DNA of 64,000 nt from Ophthalmolycus amberensis (Eukaryota; Chordata; Actinopteri; Perciformes; Zoarcidae). The DNA lies in NCBI GenBank assembly GCA_024529925.1, contig JAFEUB010000333.1, positions 37,501 to 101,500 on the forward strand, given 5' to 3'. A program made the position numbers and the translations under genes. Of the stretch, positions 56,221 to 64,000 are shown piece after piece (position 1 is the stretch's first letter; each line of letters starts with the position of its first letter). The notes beneath the pieces are model-generated. The model had not been told where the DNA came from. It did no database searches and was given only the letters and a program-made list of their open reading frames with translations.

Positions 56221-57617
56221 ATGGACCTGCTATTCACCAGGCCTTCCGACGATGACAACCAGTTTGCCTCCCCAGAGGCCACCCGTACATCCCGGGGAAG
56301 CACTCCACCTGCCCCCCACGAGATGCCGCCGACCGCCATCGAGAGTGTCCAGCCAGCCCAAAGCAGCCAAACCCGCCGATCTCCATCACGCCAACCAGCC
56401 ACATCCACCCGCCAGAATCCCTCTCTCCGTTCAATCCGTCAATACGAAGACTCAGACCAACAGTCGTCCTCCAGTAACCCAGGTCTCGGTAGCAGAGGGA
56501 GATCCGCCACCCCGGGACGCAGACAACGGAAACGAAAGTCCCCTCCCTCCTCCGCTCGCTCCAGACACAGCGCTCGGGAACGAACCTCCGACAACCCAAG
56601 GATCGCCGACGACTCCAGATTCCCAGTACGCCGCGCTCAAAGCCGCCGCCACGGCTCCCATGCCCCGGCCAGGTCCCCCATCAAAAAAGAACCGACCATG
56701 ATCTCCGACTGGACCGTAGTCCGCCTGATAAGACCACTACAGGAGAAGGGGATTCCGCACCATCGCCGTGACAATAAAGCAAAACTGTTTCAACGCCTCA
56801 CAACCTTCCAAACGCCTTGCCAAGCAAGAAACTCATTCCCAGCCAAAACACACCGGCGTAACGACCGTGACGCAACCACGCACCCACAAGCCCCGCCCCG
56901 CCACCCACAAAGTTCCAAGTTGCCAGGTTTGCAGCGCACCACCCCTCATCCCCCTCCACCATCCCAAGCAAACCCAACTTTTCATAGCAGCACCGGGATG
57001 CCAACTCTCTTTTCCTCCCAACTTTCACAGTATCCTATCACGCTTCTGTCCCCCTCCCTCATCCTGCTCTTCCTACCACGCATGCTCTTCCCACTATGCA
57101 GAATCCTGGCACTGGGATGCCAGTTTCCACTTTCTTCTTCCCTACTCTCCAACCATCCCATGCTCTCCCTCCCGGCACCGCAATGCCCCCCCCCCCCCTC
57201 TCCTTCCCTTTCCTCCAAACCAGCAGCTATACGGTCCCGCTACCGGCACAGGGATGCCAGCCCCCCTCCTCCCTTTCCCCCAGTACCAACAACACACCCA
57301 GCAGTTCTCCTTGGCGTCAGCGGTCCCTCCAATCAACATACCACCCCAAAAACCTTCTCCCGCCTGCCGCGAACCTCCGCCAACAAATAATCTCCGGTAA
57401 ATACATCGACCTGGCACAACTCATTCTCCCTCCCCTCCACCAACATGCCACACCCAGGGTGATTGATAGCCACGGCAGCCTCATCATCATGCACTCTCCA
57501 GTGCCAGCGCGCTCCAAAGACCTCACCCCGTTCGAGTTTGCATACGCCTTCTCCCTGTACAGAGACGTTCTCTGCATCCCCTTTCCAGGCACGAGGGCAG
57601 AGCTAGACAATTATTGA
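56221..57617 (+). pseudogene. Ngaro gag-like ORF1, frameshifted
   Basis: Starts MDLLFTRPSDDDNQFAS. A Pro/Ser/Arg-rich N-terminus contains a SAP-like segment (DWTVVRLIRPLQEKGIPHHR), then a variable Pro-rich region. The C-terminal part (FEFAYAFSLYRDVLCIPFPG) is in another frame from about 57350 and ends at 57617. The protein would package element RNA. Confidence 0.7.
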
Positions 57618-57939
57618 ACCACAATCCTCGACCTGGCCCTCCGCTTCGGGGGGTCAAGATATTGGTAGATATTCTACCAATATCACATCCACTTCGCTTC
57701 AGAAGCCGCAGCCCGGCTCTTCCAGCTCAACCAGGCCACCTACTGGGGCACCCTCGACCAGGAACTCTGCTGCCGCATCTTCGCCGCCCATCCAGCCCTC
57801 CCCTGCAAAGCATGCGGAGCTTCCTTCCCACCCCACCACCACGTGCACCATCCCCATCCAACCACAACCCCGAAGCCAACCTCCAGCCACCACTCACCCG
57901 CCAACCACGACCCCTCCCAAAAACCTAACTCCCGAATTC

Positions 57940-58350
57940 GCACTTCCTACGGCCAGTATGCCCCTGCCCCAGGGCACAGTACAGGAAAGGCCGACCAGTA
58001 ATGCTCCAAGGGGGCAGAACCATATGCAACAACTTCAACGAGTCCGGATGCAACATGCCAAGCGAAAATGTCTCCCTGAAATATGCCACCATAAACCACG
58101 ACATTTCCCTCACGGGACTCGCCGGCAGAGACACCTGGCTCTCCAAAACCGACGTAGCAAACACATTCAAAATCCTCCCCCATCCATCCGGACTTCTGGT
58201 GCCTCTTCGGCGTTCACTGGAAGGACGCCTACTACTTTGCCGTGAGACTTACCTTTGGCTGCAAGAGCAGCCCCAAATTATTCGACTCACTATCAGAGGC
58301 CTTGTGTTGGATTCTCTCAAACAACCACAAAGTCCCCCACCTGGTCCACC
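57940..58350 (+). pseudogene. Ngaro junction: Cys-rich end of gag fused to RT, internal deletion
   Basis: GRTICNNFNESGCNMP (a zinc-knuckle-like start) runs after a few codons into SLKYATINHDISLTGLAG and KTDVANTFKILP, which belongs within the RT palm. The N-terminal RT fingers are missing, so the element lost a stretch here. Confidence 0.6.
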
Positions 58351-58889
58351 TGCTCGACGACTTCCTAGTCATAACTCCTCATTCATCACCTCCAGCCCAT
58401 GGCCTTTCGACTATAATATCAATCTTTGCTCAGCTTGGCGTCCCTCTTTCCAAAGGGAAAACAGAAGGCCCTTCACACACCTTGGAGTTCCTCGGGATTA
58501 CTCTCGACACCGTTCAGTTCCAAGCTTCCTTGCCGGCGGAGAAACTCTGCCGCATCATACTCCTCCTACAAAACTTCCTCCTTACTCCCTCTTGCACCAA
58601 ACGACAACTGCTCTCCCTCTTGGGACACCTGAACTTCGCCCTGCACATTATTCCCCAGGGCCGCTCCTTTATTTCGCACTTGCTCTCCCTCGCATCATCC
58701 ACACCCTCACTTACCGATCCAGTCCCCATGGACACCCCCTCCAGAGCAGAGATGCAGATGTGGCAGCATCTCCTGTCCAACTGGAACGGCATCACCTTCT
58801 TTTACGACGACCAACTCTCCAACCCAGAAGACATTCAGCTCTTTACCGATGCAGCTCCTTCCGCCGGTTTTGGGGGGTACCATGGCTGA
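58242..58889 (+). pseudogene. Ngaro reverse transcriptase (C-terminal part) and start of RNase H
   Basis: A 215-codon open frame: RLTFGCKSSPKLFDSLSEAL, the catalytic LLDDFLV box near 58350, GKTEGPSHTLEFLGITLD, then FTDAAPSAGFGG, the first RNase H motif, and stop. This order is typical of DIRS/Ngaro pol. Confidence 0.85.
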
Positions 58890-58979
58890 CGATGGTTTTC
58901 AGCCAAATGGCCCATCGAATTCCGCAACTTCCTCCAAAACCCCCTCCGTTCGTCTTCGGCGGTCCACCAAATATATCCA

Positions 58980-59387
58980 GTCGTCGTCGCCGCTCTCCTG
59001 TGGGGGCACGAGTGGTCGAAAAGATCGATACTCGTCCATTCAGATAACATCGCCGTAGTCTACATCATTAACAAAGGCAGGTCGAACTCTCCCGCGATCA
59101 TGCCCTTCATACGTCGTCTCACGTGGCTGTCGGTCACCCACCGATTTATCCTCAGAGCTAAACATGTCCCCGGCCACCATAACTCTGTCGCTGACTCCCT
59201 GTCTCGCTTTTCCTTCCAGACCTTCAGAACCTTAGCTCCAGATGCGGAGGAGAACCCAACCCCGGTCCCACCATTTTCCGATATACCTCATCTGAAACCG
59301 ACCATCGCAGAACTTGTCTCTCTGTCCCAACAAGCCATCATCTCTAGCCTAGCCCCCGGCACCCTCTCCACCTACTGGACGGCCTGA
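58980..59387 (+). pseudogene. Ngaro RNase H remainder and linker
   Basis: VHSDNIAVVYIINKGRSNSP and LRAKHVPGHHNSVADSLSRF match the rest of RNase H (Asp-Asn and final Asp motifs). It then runs into the recombinase N-terminus and stops at an in-frame TGA at 59385. Confidence 0.8.
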
Positions 59388-60422
59388 AATTATTTTCGCT
59401 CCTTCCATACAGCGTTTAACCTCCCGTTCCCTTCCTTCGACGTGGCCTCCCTATGCAGCTTCACCTACTATGCCTACTCGACTCTCCGCATCAAGATATC
59501 CACCATCAAGGTCTACCTCAGCAGCATCAACTTCTTCTCGAAACTACTCACCGGCTCCCCCTGCTCACCCACAACATTCTCCCAGTTGTCTTTGCTCATC
59601 AAAGGTCTCCAGCGCAGAACGCCTCCACCGACTCCTCGCGGTCTTCCACTGACCTCTGATCTTGTTTGTCGCTGCATCGCCACCCTCCGCTCCGATCGCC
59701 TTCCCGTCCACCTGGCACGCACCCTAGAATCCATGTTCCTACTCGCCTTCTTCGGCTTCCTGCGATGCTCAGAATTCACGTCCCATTCAGCCAAGTTTAA
59801 CCCGAGCCTCCACCCTTGCATATCCGACCTTTGTCTCCGAAGATTGCCAAGTCTATTTGCTGAAACGGAGCAAAACAAACCAGACAAGTAACCCAGTCCC
59901 CGTATTATACTTCAAACTAAACTCACACCTGAGCCCCTACGAACCCCTCATGCACTACCAGCAACTCAGGAAAATGCAGCAAACCTCCCCCCACGAACCA
60001 CCGAGTTCAACACAGAGACGGGCCACATCGCCAACCGATCCTGGTTCCTTTCCCGCTTCAGGGAAGTCCTAATCGCCTCCAGGATCAATACAGACTCCTT
60101 CTCCGGCCACTCCTTCCGCGTAGAAGCCGCCACCACCGCGTCGAGCAGAGGAGTCCCAGACCACCTCATCAAAGCCTTGGGCCGCTGGTCCTCCCACGCC
60201 TACCAACTCTACACTTGCCACAGCTCCAACGACCTGCGCAACGGGCAGGCAGCCCTGCTTCCTTCGGAGGGCTTCTTGGGGGTCTGCAAGGCCCGGGAGT
60301 CGCAGTGGACCCTCAACCTAGCCTTTCCCCAAACCGCTTCATCCAGACTAACCTCCACCAACTATTCCTCAAACTCTCTAAACAACCAACGAAGGCTCGC
60401 TCCGGCCGAAGTGGGGCCCTAA
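59388..60422 (+). pseudogene. Ngaro tyrosine recombinase, frameshifted
   Basis: N-terminal SAM-like part (TIKVYLSSINFFSKLLTGSP), then LESMFLLAFFGFLRCSEF with the catalytic Arg. After shifts near 59850 and 60000 comes HSFRVEAATTASSRGVPD (H-x-x-R, at 60108), then LGRWSSHAYQLYT with the candidate nucleophile Tyr at about 60201-60212. The R-HxxR-Y set marks the family. Confidence 0.85.
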
Positions 60423-60433
60423 GCTAGTGAATT
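60283..60433 (+). repeat. Ngaro B1 repeat
   Basis: TCTGCAAGGCCCGGGAG to GCTAGTGAATT. Same length (151 bp) as B2 with few substitutions. It contains the last codons of the recombinase frame. Confidence 0.9.
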
Positions 60434-60551
60434 GGAGATAAAACGTAGCTGAATTTCAGGAGCAGGACCACACCTCAGCCACTCCCCCACTTCCGGCCAC
60501 ACTCCTATAAATACCCACCGACACTAAACCTCTCGGCTTGCCACGCCTTTC
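60434..60551 (+). repeat. Ngaro A2 repeat
   Basis: Begins GGAGATAAAACGTAGC directly after B1; includes the same CCTATAAATACCC. Confidence 0.9.
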
Positions 60552-60650
60552 GCACCTCACCCTCCCTTCCTCTCGTTAAACCACTTCACTAAAGGTTATC
60601 TTCCCCCATAGTCACCATCCACTGTCCCATATGGACCGGGGGGGGGGGGG

Positions 60651-60801
60651 TCTGCAAGGCCCGGGAGCCGCAGTGGACCCTCAACCTAGCCTTTCCCCAA
60701 ACCGCTTCATCCAGGCTAACCTCCACCAACTATTCCTCAAACTCTCCAAACAACCGACTAAGGCTCGCTCCGGCCGAGGTGGGGCCCTAAGCTAGTGAAT
60801 T
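60651..60801 (+). repeat. Ngaro B2 repeat
   Basis: Second copy of B, preceded by a run of 13 G and ending GCTAGTGAATT at the element's right boundary. Confidence 0.9.
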
Positions 60802-60905
60802 GACCCATAATTACTTCCACGTGGACCCTGCTTTTCTTTGTCAGATTTGAAACCGCAATCAATTGTTATGAGTTGTGACTAAACTATAAGTGATGCTCTC
60901 CACAG

Positions 60906-60997
60906 GAGGTGAACAATATGTACGAATTGTACCACTTAAGATACACCCTCCACAGAAAAGCCTGCCAGCACAGCGTGAACAACATCATAGAGTCTAT
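60906..60997 (+). CDS. samhd1: samhd1-like exon 9
   Basis: EVNNMYELYHLRYTLHRKAC then QHSVNNIIES, ending in phase 2 before GTGAGT. It is separated from exon 8 by 5.85 kb, mostly the Ngaro insertion. Confidence 0.9.
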
Positions 60998-61141
60998 GTG
61001 AGTAGCTACCTTTCCCCCGTTGGTACTCTAATAACAACATTTACCTATTTACTGCTGTATCTTATTTCATTTGCTTCATAATTCCCTCTCTTGTATGTTA
61101 TGCAGCAGAATGTTTTAAAAAGTGATGATGTGATTATTCAG

Positions 61142-61257
61142 GATCACAAAGGCCTTTTTGAAAGCAGATGAGCACATCCAGATCCAAGGCTCTGGAAGGG
61201 AGATGTTCACTCTCTCCACAGCCATCAAGGACATGAAGGCCTACACCAAGCTGACAG
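61142..61257 (+). CDS. samhd1: samhd1-like exon 10
   Basis: ITKAFLKADEHIQIQGSGRE, then MFTLSTAIKDMKAYTKLTG. Acceptor TTATTCAG, donor GTCTGT (weak). No further SAMHD1 exon was found up to 64000. Confidence 0.9.
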
Positions 61258-61474
61258 GTCTGTAGACACCACTGTGTCTTTAACATGAAGACACAGGGAG
61301 GAGTGGGCAGACGAACCGCCATCTGTGCCATGTTCAACAAATACAAACACTGAGTTCCAAATCACATACGTTTTACTTTTTGTACATACTGCAGCTGTCC
61401 TTACAAAAAAAAACATTCTTCTTGCATTCAGATTGGATTCAATTGGACATATTACTTCACGTTGAACTTTGACC

Positions 61475-62986
61475 CTCTAGCTCAGGGGTGGGCAAACCTT
61501 TTGGCTCGGGGGCCACATTGAGTCTGTAAAATTTGTAAAAAAATCTGTAAAATTTGACAGACGGGCCGGGCCAGTAGCAGATGAATGGAGTGCTTGTGTG
61601 AACTAATATAAATTACAAGTAAAAGCCATGACCTAAAAAGTAACTTGCATTTAATTTCAGTGGGAACAGTGTTGTTGGTCACCCTATTTAACCAGTGCGT
61701 CAACTGTTTGGTGTCAGTTTGGTTGTGGCAATTCTCAGAACAGATCTGAGGTGTTCATCAGTTAACTGGGATCTTACACGGTATCTTTTTATTGCATAAA
61801 TGCATATTTTATCATGCACTTACTTAATAAGCAGTCATTTTTGACAGAGTTTTTAGTGTACAGGTTAATGACTGTGGTCTTTTTAGCAGTTTGATTCTTT
61901 GAAGGGATCATACAAATATTTAACTGTCACATCTAACATTATCAGAGCTCTGCTCTGTAAAGTCTTTCCTTGTCTCTCCTCCCTGTGTCACGGTGTGGGT
62001 GCATCTCACTGGCGTCAGGAAACGTATCAGAATACCCTTATTTTATTGGTTAAACTGCATCACGTGACGTGATTTACAACGCATTGGTCGGTGTTTTTCC
62101 TGCACAGCTGAACAAAGTGCCGTAAATGCTGGAAAGGAGCGTGAATAACTCCGCTGCATGAAGCAAAGGCCACTGAAAACGGGTCCGCGACGAACCACCA
62201 GTTGAGAATCACTGGTCTGCAGGATCGTGACGAGCGGTGAACAGTTGTTGGCGTGGCCGTGTCTTCCGTCTATTCCCGTTTCCTTCGCCTACATTCCCCT
62301 GGGTCCTAAGCCCCTCCCTGTACAGCTTCTTATCACCCTCTTTGCACCAACGTACATTTATAACAAATACCACGCATATTACGGTAATCAGCGTTGCATA
62401 TGTGTCAAACTCTATCGGTGCAGCTCCGGTCTGTCTTTGTTCATCCTGCATCGCTCTGTTCTGTTCTTTAATGTAACGTTACTGGAGCGACGGAGCCTCT
62501 CCCAGCTGTTAGCAGACTGTTGTGCTAGCGAGCCAGCTGTGCCCAGCATGCAGTTCGGCGGTGAAATTTTACAAATGTACAATTATTAGTGTTACAAATT
62601 GTTTATGTGTCACAGACTGTTGTGTGCTGTTGTGTTTTTCTCTGTTAAAGAGCGTTAGTTGTGGGTTGTTAATTGTTGTGTTATAAAGTTATGACCATGA
62701 CTAGAGTTCCCTCTCAATACATATAAGACAACTAGCAGCTGACAGCAGCAAAGAATACATTTAGCTGCCTGTTGAAAGCAGACAGCAGTTGTTTCGGCTA
62801 TGCACCGGTATAATGGTGTGTGAAGAATTCACATCATACCGGAAATAAAAAACCGGTATACTGCCCAGCCCTAGTCTTTATTATAGTTTGGGCAATTTTG
62901 TAACAATATCTGACGGGCCGGATTAAAAGGCCCAATCGGGCCGTATCCGGCCCGCGGGCCGTAGTTTGCCCATGCCTGCTCTAGCT
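61475..62986. mobile_element. Non-autonomous hAT element with intact 8-bp target duplication
   Basis: The element spans 61483-62978 (1496 bp). Left end CAGGGGTGGGCAAACC and right end GTTTGCCCATGCCTG are inverted repeats; both flanks are CTCTAGCT. GGGGCCACA and GGCCCGCGGGCC subterminal parts are typical of Charlie-like hATs. Internal pieces look like nested ends of other hATs: CCAGTTGAGAATCACTG at 62199 and CCGGTATACTGCCCAGCCCTA ends near 62872. No transposase. Confidence 0.92.
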
Positions 62987-64000
62987 CATTTATCTGCTGC
63001 ACCGGGGATTGTGGGTCAGAGCAGCCAGAACAGCAAAATGAGACCAGATGCAGTAGAACATCCTGGTATTTTCTGCATACTGCATTTGACACTAAATATG
63101 TTTCCGGTATGTTATTAGTACGGTAGTATCAGTATTGAAACACAGTACATTTTAAAAGTACACAGTAGTTTCAAAACATGCTCAACTGTCCAAACATGTC
63201 CGTTCGACATGTCCGTCAGTATTATCACTTGTGTTATTATATATTTATTCTTTTTACACCAACAGTGATATGAAACCTTTTGACAGTGTTTTTAATTATG
63301 TTAAAGTCTGTAAAGCTAGAATACATATGTGATCTGAGTTTATCACACCTCAGAAAAAATGTGTTTTTAACCACCCAGACAAATTTGAATGATTAAAAAC
63401 ATCACAGAGCATATAACATTATGTTTTTTGAATGCTACCTGAAGGACTAAGTTTGGTTAAAGGTTGTTGGAGTGTAAAATTCATGCAAACTTGATCAAAT
63501 CCAATAAAAAACAGGACTGAGCTGTAAACACGACCCTAAACATTGATACATTAGGAAATACAAATACACATTTCCATAAATTTGGGAAATACTTTAGACT
63601 GTTGCAGTCAGCAGGTCACTAGTGCTACAGGTAGTTAGCCAGTTTGCTGGACATGCTAATCAATGATTGCAGGCACATTTAATCCATCACTTACACTTTT
63701 TGTACTTGTAAAGACTAATAAAGACACAACCCTCCAGACTGTAGACGCTCTTCTTAAAGCCGGATGCACAGCGCTTCAGCACGGAGAGAGATCCCAAACT
63801 TGCCGTACCCTGTTACGTTGCTTTGGTATTATTGGATAGTTGAGTTTGGCAAATGGGCAATTGTGAGTAGAAGCAACTTGCTGAAGTTTAATCATGAAGT
63901 TTTTTTCTTTATATTTAAAAACAAATGAATGAAGTCAAAGTAATTGATCACATTGATATTGTTTATTTCTTTGAGTTATGCCTCTCAGATTGTGATGTAA
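62987..64000. other. Right end of the window, nothing recognised
   Basis: AT-rich. No SAMHD1 exon, transposon end or other gene was seen. Confidence 0.4.

Larger units (their letters stand above)
56046..60801 (+). mobile_element. Ngaro-type tyrosine-recombinase retrotransposon with split direct repeats
   Basis: 4756 bp in the intron between samhd1-like exons 8 and 9, same orientation. Repeats: A1 56046-56161, B1 60283-60433, A2 60434-60551, B2 60651-60801. The order A1-ORFs-B1-A2-B2 is diagnostic of Ngaro elements (DIRS order). It encodes a gag-like protein, reverse transcriptase, RNase H and a tyrosine recombinase, all with some frame breaks. There is no target duplication, as expected for recombinase-mediated insertion. 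Confidence 0.93.
50156..61257 (+). pseudogene. samhd1: SAMHD1-like dNTP triphosphohydrolase, SAM-less, 10 exons, three frameshifts; later exons beyond the window
   Basis: Exons: 50156-50165, 50367-50386, 51202-51362, 51792-51907, 52373-52440, 54137-54297, 54707-54820, 54947-55055, 60906-60997 and 61142-61257. It starts MAQEAMTTHKVFNDPIHG, so the SAM domain of canonical SAMHD1 is missing and the HD domain follows almost at once. HD-domain residues are kept: RFQH His61, CHD His100-Asp101, GHGPFSH, and the Asp of RDAHHLG (Asp311 in human). The allosteric DTPQFQRLR motif is also kept. SAMHD1 enzymes cleave dNTPs to nucleosides and triphosphate and restrict retroviruses. Three +1 shifts (two in exon 6, one in exon 7) break the frame, although all splice sites look good. 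A 4.8-kb Ngaro element fills intron 8. It is either a recent pseudogene or a gene with consensus errors. Confidence 0.85.

Noticed and set aside
57000..57930. Many overlapping Pro-rich frames on both strands
   Set aside because: Shadows of the C-rich gag region of the Ngaro element.

Overview
The window is vertebrate nuclear DNA, almost certainly from a teleost fish. The evidence is the gene families (a fish-type C-type lectin, a NUAK1-like kinase, a SAMHD1-like dNTPase), GT-AG introns, long CA/GT microsatellites, and a typical fish transposon set: an L2-type LINE, Tol2-like hAT elements, an Ngaro tyrosine-recombinase retrotransposon and an endogenous retrovirus. The species cannot be resolved from the sequence.

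Layout. 1-6.4 kb: remnants of a C-type lectin gene (two CTLDs and a lysine-rich tail ending KDEL), frameshifted in several exons and interrupted by large tandem repeats. 6.4-14.2 kb: an L2-like LINE on the minus strand, a small kelch-protein remnant, and a ~1.9-kb array of a 26-bp minisatellite. 14.2-25.9 kb: a complete, intact seven-exon NUAK1-type kinase gene on the plus strand (659 codons). It is the only gene here that is clearly functional. 26-36 kb: 3' sequence, a non-autonomous hAT element with a perfect target duplication, a probable solo LTR, and the first copy of a duplicated block. 37.5-44.7 kb: an endogenous retrovirus on the minus strand with nearly identical LTRs but a wrecked interior. 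44.7-49.7 kb: minisatellites and two further copies of the duplicated block. 50.1-61.3 kb: ten exons of a SAM-less SAMHD1-like gene, split by an Ngaro insertion and carrying three frameshifts; any later exons lie beyond the window. 61.5-63.0 kb: a second hAT element with a perfect 8-bp target duplication.

Main points for follow-up. (1) Both LTRs of the retrovirus carry a perfect 31-bp palindrome centred on a consensus oestrogen response element, 15 bp upstream of a TATA box. (2) Its LTRs differ by one substitution and three small indels, yet gag, pol and env are broken and the RT catalytic box is damaged, which suggests mobilisation of a defective genome in trans. (3) The blocks at 33.9, 46.6 and 48.2 kb look like decayed copies of the 5' end of the SAMHD1-like gene, with its exon-1 ATG replaced by CTG in the two copies that retain it. 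(4) The Ngaro element keeps its diagnostic A1-B1-A2-B2 split direct repeats.

The genes do not form a pathway. The region is a kinase locus flanked by decaying immune-type gene copies and dense repeats.
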